Assembly (NCBI GenBank): GCA_900546605.1
Contig: URDV01000034.1
Span: 1 to 13,057, forward strand
Origin: an uncultured Prevotella sp.
GTDB taxonomy: Bacteria > Bacteroidota > Bacteroidia > Bacteroidales > Bacteroidaceae
Direction of reading: 5' to 3'
Length of the DNA: 13,057 nt
Position numbers and translations under genes: made by a program. This document shows, one piece after another, positions 1 to 9,000 of this stretch (position 1 is the first letter of the stretch; the number at the start of each line of letters is the position of its first letter). The notes beneath the pieces were generated by a model. The model made no database searches. It was not told the origin of the DNA and saw nothing but the letters and a program-made list of their open reading frames with translations.

Positions 1-5
1 ACCAT

Positions 6-94
6 ATGGTTGGACGAATGTGAGTACTATACTCATTGCCATTTGCAATTAGTACTAAGATTCGTCCAACCAATGGTTGGACGAATCTTAGTAC
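6..94. repeat. Three-armed inverted/direct repeat
   Basis: Three copies of a roughly 22-nt unit beginning TGGTTGGACGAAT. Positions 52-72 and 74-94 are perfect 21-nt inverted arms around a single A at 73. Positions 6-27 repeat 73-94 in direct orientation with 20 of 22 bases identical. The middle arm can therefore pair either with the left arm (7-28 with 51-72, loop of 22 nt) or with the right arm (loop of 1 nt). No T-tract follows, so it is not a typical intrinsic terminator. It could be the 3' end of an upstream gene's regulatory hairpin, a repetitive extragenic palindrome or the remnant of a mobile element. The upstream gene lies outside the window. Confidence 0.8.
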
Positions 95-107
95 CAATAT
101 ACATAAG

Positions 108-127
108 TGTTGAGCATGTGCTCAACA
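108..127. repeat. Short perfect palindrome (9-bp arms)
   Basis: Arms TGTTGAGCA (108-116) and TGCTCAACA (119-127) are perfectly complementary around TG. The size and symmetry suit an operator for a dimeric regulator or a small RNA hairpin. No T-run follows directly. The function is unknown. Confidence 0.55.
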
Positions 128-182
128 ACTTTTGAGTACGTAATACCTACTTAACTTAAAAATGGGCCAAGTTTTTTTTCCA

Positions 183-214
183 CTACTAACCTGTTAACTT
201 GTCAACTTGTTTAC
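183..214 (-). repeat. Octamer repeat, 4 units (complement orientation)
   Basis: Four consecutive 8-nt units read CTACTAAC, CTGTTAAC, TTGTCAAC and TTGTTTAC on the + strand. They are degenerate copies of YYGTYAAC, the complement of the GTTRACRR unit found in the large array at 4456-4567. A TCTGCCAAC-type string follows at about 219-228, and a similar string follows the short copies near 4655-4672. Confidence 0.65.
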
Positions 215-273
215 TTATTCTGCCAACGCATAGCTATAATTGTACGCATTAATTAACGCGAGGATTGTTCGTA

Positions 274-290
274 ATACGTTTTAAACGTAT
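274..290. repeat. Short palindrome, 8-bp arms
   Basis: ATACGTTT (274-281) and AAACGTAT (283-290) form a perfect dyad around one T. It directly abuts the three direct repeats at 289-321, so the two together may form one regulatory site for the GH31 gene. This is inferred from sequence symmetry and position only. Confidence 0.5.
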
Positions 291-321
291 CCCGAACGCA
301 ACCCGAACACATCCCGAATAC
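289..321 (+). promoter_or_regulatory. Three 11-bp direct repeats, candidate operator
   Basis: Three head-to-tail units (ATCCCGAACGC, AACCCGAACAC, ATCCCGAATAC) share the core CCCGAA at 291, 302 and 313, an exact 11-nt spacing close to one helical turn. They lie about 110-140 bp upstream of the -7 box of the GH31 gene. In-phase direct repeats of this kind are typical binding sites for response regulators or other activators. The cognate regulator is not in the window. Confidence 0.45.
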
Positions 322-430
322 CTGACAGCGATAGAATAGCACCATCCCCTCTGCAAAACAAGAGCATGAACTTCGTTAAGAATTAATAAGTTTTCCTACA
401 CAAACCATCCACTATGTGCCAATTTATGCG

Positions 431-438
431 TAACTTTG
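431..438 (+). promoter_or_regulatory. Bacteroidetes -7 promoter box for the GH31 gene
   Basis: TAACTTTG matches the Bacteroidetes sigma-ABfr -7 consensus TAnnTTTG. Initiation just downstream would give a leader of about 37 nt before the ATG at 482. No clear TTTG -33 element is seen at the expected distance, which would fit an activator-dependent promoter. Confidence 0.65.
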
Positions 439-481
439 ACCCCGTAAATTAATACATCCATTCTTTTTTTACAAATTGAAT

Positions 482-3400
482 ATGAAAAAATCAAAATATA
501 ACAAGCAAGGCAAACGCTACGCTACACTCGTCATGGCCTTACCCTTGGCGGTAGCAGGACTCACCTTCGGTGCCGAAGGTGTACAAGCTTTGCCCTTGGT
601 TAATGGATTGTCAAGCACATCAGCACAAGCTGCCGCTACCAACAATCCTATTAAGAGCGTTACAAAGCTCAACCCCACTACGGTTGAAGTAAACTATAAC
701 AATGGCAAGCAATTGACCATTGACTTTTATGGCGACAACATTTTCCGCCTTTTCCGCGATGATAATGGTGGTGTTGTACGCGACCCTCAAGCCACACCTC
801 CTGCCAAAATATTAGTTGAGAACGCACGTCGCTCAACCATGGCTGTTGATGTGCGCACCGAGAGTAACGGCTTTGTTGTAGCTACACCTAAAGTAGCTAT
901 TCACATTGATAAGCAAAGCGGCCTTATTTCAGTAGTTAACACCCAAACAGGTGATGCCGTTGTTGAAAGCCTCAGTCCCGTTAGCTTTGACAAAAATAGT
1001 ACAACCCTCACCTTCAAGGCACGTAACAATGAATACTTCTATGGTGGTGGTGTACAGAATGGACGCTTCAGCCATAAGGGCAAAAGCATTGCCATTGAAA
1101 ACACCAACAACTGGGTAGATGGTGGCGTTGCCTCGCCCACTCCTTTCTATTGGAGTACAGCTGGCTATGGCGTAATGTGGAACACTTTCAAGCCAGGTCG
1201 TTATGACTTTGGTGCCACTGAGGAAGGTAAGGTTATTCTGACTCATCAAGAGGACTACCTTGACGCCTTTGTCATGGTTGACCAACAGCCCGTTGACTTG
1301 CTCAACGACTTTTACCAACTCACTGGTAACCCCGTGTTGTTGCCTAAGTTTGGCTTTTATGAAGGCCACCTCAATGCTTATAACCGCGACTACTGGACAC
1401 CAGCCGAAAATGGCTTTATGCTCTACGAAGATGGTAAGCGCTACAACGAAAGCCAAAAGGATAATGGTGGCATAAAAGAGAGCCTCAATGGCGAAAAGAA
1501 TAATTACCAGTTCTCAGCTCGTGCGGCCATTGATCGTTATTTCAAAAACGATATGCCCTTGGGTTGGTTCTTGCCCAACGATGGTTATGGCGCAGGTTAT
1601 GGCCAAACCAACTCACTTGATGGCAACATTCAAAACCTAAAGGAGTTTGGCGACTATGCCCGTTCTAAGGGTGTTGAAATAGGTCTTTGGACACAAAGCG
1701 ACTTACACCCCAAGGAAGGTATTGAACCCTTGCTACAGCGCGACATTGTTAAGGAAGTTCGCGATGCAGGTGTACGTGTGCTCAAAACCGACGTTGCCTG
1801 GGTAGGCTATGGCTACTCATTTGGTTTGAATGGTGTGGCCGATGTAGCACAAGTTATGCCCTACTATGGTGCCAACGCTCGTCCCTTCATCATTTCATTA
1901 GATGGTTGGGCTGGTACTCAACGTTATGCAGGCATTTGGAGCGGTGACCAAACAGGTGGCGACTGGGAGTACATTCGCTTCCACATTCCTACATTCATCG
2001 GTTCTGGTCTGTCAGGACAGCCTAACATCACTTCCGACGTTGATGGCATCTTTGGTGGTAAAAACGTGCCTGTTAATGTACGCGAATTCCAATGGAAGAC
2101 TTTCACTCCCATGGAACTTAACATGGATGGTTGGGGTTCTAATCCTAAGTATCCTGAAGTGTTGGGCGAACCCGCTACAAGCATCAACCGCTCTTACCTC
2201 AAACTGAAGAGTGAGTTGTTGCCCTACACTTACACCATAGCTCGCCAAGCTGTTGATGGCAAGCCTATGATTCGTGCCATGTTCCTCGACTACCCCAACG
2301 ACTACACATTGGGTAGCGACACGCAATATCAGTTTATGTATGGCCCCTCATTCCTCGTTGCACCTATTTATAAAGACACAAAGATGGATAAGGACGGCAA
2401 CGACATTCGTAATGGCATTTATCTGCCCGAGGGACGTTGGGTAGACTATTACAATGGCGATGTATATGAAGGTGGCCGCATCATTAACAATTATGAAGCT
2501 CCCTTGTGGAAACTGCCCGTGTTTGTAAAGGCTGATGCCATCATTCCTATGGCTAATGCTAACAACAATCCATCGCAAATACGTAAGGATTATCGCGCTT
2601 ACGAAATCTACGCCACAGCTAATGGCAATGCTGCCTTTAGTGAGTATGACGATGATGGTAACACACAAGCCTACTTAGGTGGCAAGTGTACACGTACCGA
2701 GGTACACACCTGGGGCAATGGTAAGGACAAACTCACCATTACCATCAACCGCACCTATGGCAACTTTGATGGCTTTGAAGCAAACAAGGAAACTGAGCTC
2801 CGCATTAATGTGAGCAAAGCACCTAAGAGCGTAAGTGCTAAGGTAGGCAAAAAGAGCGTTAAGCTAACTGCCGTTTCTACATGGGCCGACTTTGAAAAGG
2901 GTACAGATGTTTACTTCTACAACGAAAAGCCTAACCTCAACCGCTTTGCTACTCCTGGCACCGAAATGGCTAAAAAGGTGATTAACAAGAATGCACAGTT
3001 ACTGGTTAAGATAGGCAAGACGGATGTAACAGCCAACACTATTGACGTTACAGTAAATGGCTTTGAATTTGCTCCCGCTGACCGCATGCGCACGCATAGC
3101 GGTGCCTTGTCAGCTCCCAACGTTAAGTTTACCGAAGCTAACACAGGTGTATTCAGCCTTACACCTTCATGGAACAAACAAGAGAATGCCGACTTCTATG
3201 AAATTGAGTATAACGGCATGCTCTACTCTACCATTCGCGACACTGAGTTTACCATTGATGGCTTACAACCCGAAACAGACTATGCCTTTAAGGTGCGTGC
3301 TGTGAACAAAGATGGTTACTCTGACTGGGCTTCAGCCTCAGCCACTACTAAGAGCAACCCCTTGGAATTTGCCATAAAGGGTATCAAAGCACAAAATTCT

Positions 3401-4381
3401 GCTGAAGATCAACCTGGTCAAGGCATTGACAAGTTGTTCGACTTTGACGAGAAGAGTCCTTGGCACACTAAGTGGGGCAAGGGTGAAGGTGTGCCTGCCG
3501 ATGTTACTATCGATTTGCGATCAGTGAACAAACTTGACCGACTTGAATACATTCCACGCGAAGACGCTGGCAATGGTACTTTGTTGGCTGGCTCGTTCTC
3601 ATATAGCACCGACCGTCAAACATGGAGCGCTCCCGTTAAATTTGAATGGGCACAGAATGCCGACCACAAGACATTTAGCTTTGAGGGCAACCCCGAGGCT
3701 CGTTACGTGAAGATGCACCTCGACAAGGCTGTTGGCAACTTTGCCTCAGGTAGCCAAATGTACATATTTAAGGTAGCTGGCTCTGAAAGCTATTACCAAG
3801 GTGACATTAACCACGATAAGCGCATTGACGAAAACGACCTCACCTCATACATGAACTACACTGGTTTGCGTAAGGGTGATAGCGACTTTGACTATGTGAG
3901 CGCTGGCGACATCAACAAGAATGGCTTGATTGATGCTTACGACATTTCATGTGTTACTACCGAATTAGATGGTGGCGTACGCAACTCTAATGATAAGGTA
4001 GCAGGTTCACTTGTACTCACGCCTAACAAAAAGACATTTGCCGCAGGCGACATGGTTGAAATTACCGTGAGCGGCAAGGGCTTACACTATGTGAATGGTT
4101 TGAGCTTTGCGTTGCCTTACAACACAAGCGAGTTAGAATATGTTGGCACCGAGTTGCTTAACATGAAGGATATGGTGAACCTTACATATGATCGTTTGCA
4201 CACAAATGGTCAGAAGGAATTGTTCCCCACATTCGTTAACCGCGGCAATAACTTCTTGCTTGATGAAGGCAATCATAACTTGTTCATCATTAAGTTCAAA
4301 GCTAAGAAGGCGGGTAAGTTCAACCTTAAGGCCAAAGATGGTATGTTAGTTGATCGCAACTTAGGCACCGTGAAATTCTGA
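482..4381 (+). CDS. Secreted multidomain GH31 glycoside hydrolase (possible alpha-N-acetylgalactosaminidase)
   Basis: A 1299-aa retaining alpha-glycosidase of family GH31. The ATG at 482 is preferred over the in-frame TTG at 476 because it starts a Lys-rich signal peptide (MKKSKYNKQGKR, hydrophobic core about 14-29, likely cleavage after VQA36 or AQA50). No lipobox Cys is present. Order: mutarotase-like N-domain (~55-280), TIM barrel (~288-575) with likely nucleophile Asp437 in KTDVAW and acid/base Asp489 in WSGDQ, beta-sandwich region (~640-780), FN3 (~878-960), F5/8 type C-like (~961-1099), dockerin with two Ca-loops (GDINHDKRIDEND; AGDINKNGLIDAYD; ~1107-1163), cohesin-like C-domain (~1174-1299). 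The core and its accessory domains recall the GH31 subfamily whose members act on alpha-GalNAc of mucin (Tn antigen); that specificity is inferred from memory of the family, and alpha-glucosidase or alpha-galactosidase activity remains possible. The leader has a promoter and direct repeats; a terminator follows, so it is probably monocistronic. Confidence 0.9.
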   Translation: MKKSKYNKQGKRYATLVMALPLAVAGLTFGAEGVQALPLVNGLSSTSAQAAATNNPIKSVTKLNPTTVEVNYNNGKQLTIDFYGDNIFRLFRDDNGGVVRDPQATPPAKILVENARRSTMAVDVRTESNGFVVATPKVAIHIDKQSGLISVVNTQTGDAVVESLSPVSFDKNSTTLTFKARNNEYFYGGGVQNGRFSHKGKSIAIENTNNWVDGGVASPTPFYWSTAGYGVMWNTFKPGRYDFGATEEGKVILTHQEDYLDAFVMVDQQPVDLLNDFYQLTGNPVLLPKFGFYEGHLNAYNRDYWTPAENGFMLYEDGKRYNESQKDNGGIKESLNGEKNNYQFSARAAIDRYFKNDMPLGWFLPNDGYGAGYGQTNSLDGNIQNLKEFGDYARSKGVEIGLWTQSDLHPKEGIEPLLQRDIVKEVRDAGVRVLKTDVAWVGYGYSFGLNGVADVAQVMPYYGANARPFIISLDGWAGTQRYAGIWSGDQTGGDWEYIRFHIPTFIGSGLSGQPNITSDVDGIFGGKNVPVNVREFQWKTFTPMELNMDGWGSNPKYPEVLGEPATSINRSYLKLKSELLPYTYTIARQAVDGKPMIRAMFLDYPNDYTLGSDTQYQFMYGPSFLVAPIYKDTKMDKDGNDIRNGIYLPEGRWVDYYNGDVYEGGRIINNYEAPLWKLPVFVKADAIIPMANANNNPSQIRKDYRAYEIYATANGNAAFSEYDDDGNTQAYLGGKCTRTEVHTWGNGKDKLTITINRTYGNFDGFEANKETELRINVSKAPKSVSAKVGKKSVKLTAVSTWADFEKGTDVYFYNEKPNLNRFATPGTEMAKKVINKNAQLLVKIGKTDVTANTIDVTVNGFEFAPADRMRTHSGALSAPNVKFTEANTGVFSLTPSWNKQENADFYEIEYNGMLYSTIRDTEFTIDGLQPETDYAFKVRAVNKDGYSDWASASATTKSNPLEFAIKGIKAQNSAEDQPGQGIDKLFDFDEKSPWHTKWGKGEGVPADVTIDLRSVNKLDRLEYIPREDAGNGTLLAGSFSYSTDRQTWSAPVKFEWAQNADHKTFSFEGNPEARYVKMHLDKAVGNFASGSQMYIFKVAGSESYYQGDINHDKRIDENDLTSYMNYTGLRKGDSDFDYVSAGDINKNGLIDAYDISCVTTELDGGVRNSNDKVAGSLVLTPNKKTFAAGDMVEITVSGKGLHYVNGLSFALPYNTSELEYVGTELLNMKDMVNLTYDRLHTNGQKELFPTFVNRGNNFLLDEGNHNLFIIKFKAKKAGKFNLKAKDGMLVDRNLGTVKF

Positions 4382-4395
4382 CTTTATTAATAAGT

Positions 4396-4440
4396 AAAAG
4401 ACCCCGAAGCAAATACTTCAAATTTGCTTCTGGGCCTTTT
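4396..4440 (+). terminator. Hairpin terminator after the GH31 gene
   Basis: GAAGCAAAT (4406-4414) pairs with ATTTGCTTC (4422-4430). The stem continues through one mismatch into CCC/GGG and, past another, GAAAA/CTTTT. The A-rich upstream and T-rich downstream flanks allow read-through termination in both directions. It begins 15 nt after the stop codon. Confidence 0.75.
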
Positions 4441-4455
4441 GCTATATATATTAGG

Positions 4456-4573
4456 GTTGACGGGGTAACGGGTTGACAGGTTAACAGGTTAACGAGTTGA
4501 CAGGTTAACAGGTTAACAGGTTAACGAGTTGACAGGTTAACAAGTTAACGAGTTGACGGGTTAACAGGTAACC
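4456..4573 (+). repeat. Tandem octamer array (GTTRACRR), 14 units
   Basis: Fourteen consecutive units of exactly 8 nt run from 4456 to 4567, followed by a partial GTAACC. The consensus is GTTRACRR; the commonest unit is GTTAACAG and variants are GTTGACAG, GTTGACGG, GTTAACGA, GTTAACAA and GGTAACGG. A higher-order pattern is visible: GTTGACAG, then one or two GTTAAC units, then GTTAACGA, with block starts at 4472, 4496 and 4528. This suggests growth by duplication of single units and of blocks. There is no spacer structure and no coding potential. Confidence 0.9.
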
Positions 4574-4636
4574 ACTTATAATATTAAAGCCTGAAAAGTA
4601 AGTAGCAAAAGAAATTGGCAAACTCACCCTATAACT

Positions 4637-4660
4637 CCACTAAGTTGTCAACTTACTTGC
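4637..4660 (-). repeat. Short octamer repeat copies, complement orientation
   Basis: Degenerate units CCACTAAG, TTGTCAAC and TTACTTGC at 8-nt spacing resemble the complement of the 4456-4567 array and oppose it, so the two could pair as the arms of a large hairpin. Only the central unit matches well. Confidence 0.4.
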
Positions 4661-4722
4661 TAAATCTGCCAACACGTGTGCATAAAGCAGTAAACCTACA
4701 CACTTTTGAAACAACAACGCGC

Positions 4723-4730
4723 TAACTTTG
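4723..4730 (+). promoter_or_regulatory. Bacteroidetes -7 promoter box for the NPP-like gene
   Basis: TAACTTTG matches TAnnTTTG and lies 31 nt before the ATG at 4762. A TTTG occurs at 4705-4708, but its 14-nt spacing is shorter than the roughly 20 nt seen at the tRNA promoter in this window, so the -33 assignment is weak. Confidence 0.65.
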
Positions 4731-4761
4731 CAGCGTAAACAATATTGATTTATACTATCAT

Positions 4762-5955
4762 ATGTTACTTAAAAAGTTTTACATCTTACTCTTATTCGTT
4801 AGTCTGCTTCCATTCAGCAGTTGGGCTAAGCACTACACAGTAATGGTATCGCTCGATGGATTTCGCGAAGAATACACCCGAGCCTACAACACACCATTTC
4901 TGAACCAAATGGCACAACAAGGTGTAGCTGCCATAATGCAGCCATCGTTCCCATCGAAAACCTTTCCGAACCATTACACTTTGGTTACGGGTCTTGTACC
5001 TGCTCACCACGGCATCATAGCCAACACTTTTATGGATCAAAAGACGGGACGCACCTTTTCATTAGGCAACAACGAAACACGTCAAGATCCCTACTTTTGG
5101 CATGGTGAACCCATTTGGAACACTGCTACACGCCAAGGAGTTAAAACGGGCGTGGTGTATTGGCCAGGGTCGGATGTTAAAATAGGTGGACACTTCCCCA
5201 CTTATTACCACAATTACTTACAAAAGCCATTGCTCACCTTTGCCGAACGTGTGGCCGAAGTTACACGCTACTTACGTTTGCCCGAGGCCGAACGTCCTGA
5301 ACTTGTATTGGCTTACTTTGAAGAGCCCGATCATAGCGGTCACACCTATGGCCCCATGGCTCCCGAAACACGCCATGCTGTTGAACGAATGGATCACATC
5401 ATTGAGTCACTCTACGAAAGTTTACAAACTCTACCTAACCGCGACAGCATCAACCTCATTGTGTTGGCCGACCACGGCATGGTGCGCGTTGATAACGACC
5501 ATGTAGTAAACCCCTATGACTACATTAAACGCGAATGGGTGAATCGCGTACATTGCGACCTACCCACACACGTGTGGCCTAAAAAGGGATGTGAAAAGAA
5601 GGTGTACGAAGCCTTGCTTAAAATGCCACACGTAAAAGTATGGCGCAAAGCTGACATTCCAGCCTACTTGCACTACAATGACAATGAGAATATTGGCGAC
5701 ATTGTAGTAAGCCCTGATTGTGGTTGGATGATTACTGAAACCAAGGTGCGTGCATGTGGCATGCACGGATTTGATAACACCAGTTTCGACATGCAAGTAC
5801 CCTTTCGTGCCATGGGACCCGATTTTAAACAAGGATACACCAAGGAACACGTGTTTAGCAACACAAACATTTACCCCTTGCTCTGTCATTTACTGCACAT
5901 ACAGCCAGCACAAAATGATGGCAGTTTGCAACAAGTGAACGACATGTTGCGCTAA
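4762..5955 (+). CDS. Secreted nucleotide pyrophosphatase/phosphodiesterase (NPP family)
   Basis: A 397-aa type I phosphodiesterase/nucleotide pyrophosphatase of the alkaline phosphatase superfamily. Such enzymes split phosphodiester or pyrophosphate bonds (nucleotides, nucleotide sugars, phospholipid head groups) with two zinc ions. The signal peptide is short (MLLKK, hydrophobic to about 20, cleavage after SWA22), placing the enzyme in the periplasm or outside. Metal and catalytic residues are all present: Asp32 (SLDGF), nucleophile Thr67 (SKTFPNH), Asp190 and His194 (EEPDHSGH), Asp237-His238 (ADHGM) and His335 (GMHGF). The EEPDxSGHxYGP string is closely like animal ENPP1/ENPP3. Length is normal for compact bacterial members. 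The gene has its own TAnnTTTG box, and the TonB-dependent receptor begins 84 bp downstream, so the two may be co-transcribed. The substrate cannot be told from sequence. Confidence 0.9.
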   Translation: MLLKKFYILLLFVSLLPFSSWAKHYTVMVSLDGFREEYTRAYNTPFLNQMAQQGVAAIMQPSFPSKTFPNHYTLVTGLVPAHHGIIANTFMDQKTGRTFSLGNNETRQDPYFWHGEPIWNTATRQGVKTGVVYWPGSDVKIGGHFPTYYHNYLQKPLLTFAERVAEVTRYLRLPEAERPELVLAYFEEPDHSGHTYGPMAPETRHAVERMDHIIESLYESLQTLPNRDSINLIVLADHGMVRVDNDHVVNPYDYIKREWVNRVHCDLPTHVWPKKGCEKKVYEALLKMPHVKVWRKADIPAYLHYNDNENIGDIVVSPDCGWMITETKVRACGMHGFDNTSFDMQVPFRAMGPDFKQGYTKEHVFSNTNIYPLLCHLLHIQPAQNDGSLQQVNDMLR

Positions 5956-5979
5956 GCGTTTTATATGCGTTAGAGAATT

Positions 5980-6003
5980 TTGTAAACTCACTAACCCGTT
6001 AAT
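5980..6003 (-). repeat. Octamer repeat, 3 units (complement orientation)
   Basis: TTGTAAAC, TCACTAAC and CCGTTAAT stand in exact 8-nt phase between the phosphodiesterase and the receptor genes and fit the degenerate complement of GTTRACRR. Because the units are few and diverged, this is only a candidate member of the family. Confidence 0.45.
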
Positions 6004-6039
6004 ACTCAACAAAGAATATACCACTTCAACATAATATTT

Positions 6040-9000
6040 ATGTCACATTTTACAAAACTCATGTTGGCGGCACTCACCGCTCCTACGTTTGCTGTAGTAG
6101 CCAGTGCCCAGGTAACAACCTCTGCCATCAACGGCTCTGTAGTTGACGAAAAGAATGAACCCGTAATTGGTGCTACAATTACGGCAGTACACAACCCTTC
6201 AGGTTCACGCTATCGTGCTGTAACCAACAAAGATGGTCGCTATACCATTCAAGGTATGCGTACGGGTGGTCCCTACACCGTAACGGTTTCGTATCTTGGC
6301 TATGGCACCAAGCAGTATGAGAAACTCTACCTTGAGTTAGGAAACTCGCTCCCCATCAATGTGCAGTTGAAGCCCAAAGACAACGATTTGGCTGAAGCAA
6401 CCGTAACAGTTGAACGCAAGCAAAAGGGAGGTGCTGCAAAGAACTTCTCATTGCAAAACATCACCTCTACTCCTACCATTGACCGTTCGGTGCAGGATAT
6501 TGTAAAAAATAGCCCAATGGTTACTCCTAACAAGGTAGGTGGTATTACCATTGCTGGTGTTAACAACCGCTACAATAGTTTCCAAATTGATGGTACAGTA
6601 GCTAACGATGTGTTTGGCCTTACTGCCAATGGTATGAATGGTGGTCAAGCTGGCGCTAACCCCATCTCAATGGATGCTATTCAAGAGTTACAGGTTGTTG
6701 TAGCCCCCTTCGATGTTCGCCAAAGCGGCTTCACAGGTGGCGCCATTAACGCTGTTACCAAACAGGGTACCAACGAGTTCCATGGTTCAGCTTATGCTTA
6801 CTACAACAACCAAAAGATGTACGGCAAATATGATGCTTCACGCGATTACAAAAAGTCGCCTATGACCGACCAGTATAATCGCACATTTGGTGGTACATTC
6901 GGTGGCGCATTTATCAAGGACAAATTATTCTTCTTTGTTAGCGCTGAAGGTCGTAAAGAATCTTACCCTTCAAGCTATGGTCCTGGTTATAGCAACAAGT
7001 ACATTACTACTGAAACTGCCCAGCAAATTGCCGACAAATATGCCCAATACACAGGCGTTACTGATAACTTTGGCTCACGCAACATTGACACCAAGTCATT
7101 TGGCTTATTGGCTCGCATTGACTGGAACATTAACGAAAACAATAAGTTTGCCATTCGTTACCAGCTCAACAATGCCAACAAAGACACTTGGGCTACTGGT
7201 AGCAAAAAGTATTACTTTAACAACTCTGGCTATCGCTTCTTTGACAAGACGAACTCAATTGTTGCTGAATTGAACTCACGCATTGGCGATAAGTTCTACA
7301 ATGAGTTCCGTGCTTCGGCCACTTATGTGCGCGACCACCGCGAAGCTGGCAATGAAGGACCTTCCATCATCATTAAAAATGTAAAGGCTGCAGACGAAGT
7401 AACCAACATCTCGGCCTACATTGGTACAGAGCAATACTCAGGTGCCAACCGCTTGGATCAAGATGTTTACACTATCGAAAACAACTTGTCATACTACACA
7501 GGTCAGCACACACTCACCTTTGGTACGCACAATGAGTTCTACAAAATAGCCAACTTGTTTATGGCCAACGCTACAGGTTACTATGGTTTTAACACCTTAG
7601 ATGACTTTATGAACGATAAGCCCAATGCATTTGGTTATACTTACTCTGACAAGGATTTGACAGGAAGCCTTCGCTACGCTCCTGCCATGAAAACAGGGCA
7701 GCTCGGCTTTTATGCACAAGACAAGTGGACGCTCAATTCTGCCTTCAACCTAACTTATGGTTTGCGCATTGACTTGCCCATGTTCTTTAACAAGCCTACC
7801 ACTAATGTTGACTTCAACCGCTTTGCTGCCCAAAACAATTTGGGTGTAAAGGTGGGCGAGACTCCTTCAGTTAAAGTACTTGTTTCACCTCGTGTAGGCT
7901 TTAATTGGTATGCTGATAGCGAGCACAAAACACTCATTCGCGGTGGCTTAGGTATCTTTACAGGTCGTGTTCCTTTTGTTTGGATGTCAAATGCTTACAA
8001 CAACAATGGTATTGAGGTTAAGCACTACAACTTGAGCAAGGGTAACTTACCCACCATCGGCAATAGTCTGAATAATCTTGAAGAAACTACCAAGACATTA
8101 ACAGCGGCTTCTGAAGAGATCAACACCATTGCTAAGAACTTTAAGTTTCCACAAGTGCTCCGTGCCAACTTGGCTGTTGAACAAAAGTTGCCAGGTGATG
8201 TAAAGATGACTTTAGAGGGTGTTTATTCTAAAAACATCAACCAAGCTTTCTTTGAAAACCTTGCCGTAACACGTAATGAGAATGATTACGTTTACGCCAT
8301 TCCTGGTGTTGAAACCTCAGCTGCTCCTTACTACCACTACATTACTGGTAGTGCTTACAGCAACATCATCAACATTAAGAACACTAATAAGGGCTACTCA
8401 TATGCTTTGACCGCAAGTTTGCAAAAGGACTTTGAGTTTGGCCTTGGCATCAATGCCAGCTACACCTTTGGTCATTCTAAGTCAGTTAACGATTGTACTT
8501 CATCACAAGCTTACTCTAACTGGAAGTACAACTACTCAATTGACACCAACGCCAAGAATGAGTTGGGATGGTCTAAGTTCGACATTCCTCACCGCATCAT
8601 GATTGCGCTGAACTACAACTCACCCAAGTATTTGAATGGATTAATGAGCACCTCGTTCTCAATTATTTATAATGGTACTTCAGGTGGTCGTTATAGCTTG
8701 ACCATGAACGAGTCAAAGGACTTCAATGGTGACGGATATCGTGGCAACTCATTGCTTTACATTCCTACTGATGCCGAGTTGGCTTTAATGAACTTTGCTG
8801 ATGTGAAGGATAAGAATGGCAACGTTACTATGACTGCTGCTGAAAACCGCGAAAGCTTTAAGCAATGGATTGAGGCTGACGACTATGCCAAGAATCACCG
8901 CGGACAGTACGCTGAACGTAACTCTAACCGCACTCCTTGGGAAAATGAGGTAAACCTTCACTTTGGTCAGAGCTTCTATGCTAAGAATCTTGGTAAACTC

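Noticed and set aside
929..1456. 175-codon open frame on the minus strand inside the GH31 gene
   Set aside because: It lies wholly within a clearly coding gene, its translation shows no domain, and it is explained by the codon pattern of the opposite strand.
3800..4381. True cellulosome component
   Set aside because: A single dockerin and a single cohesin-like domain on one enzyme, without scaffoldin or cellulases nearby; isolated domains of this kind occur in non-cellulosomal bacteria.
4456..4573. CRISPR array
   Set aside because: The repeats are 8 nt and directly abutting, with no unique spacers and no cas genes in the window.
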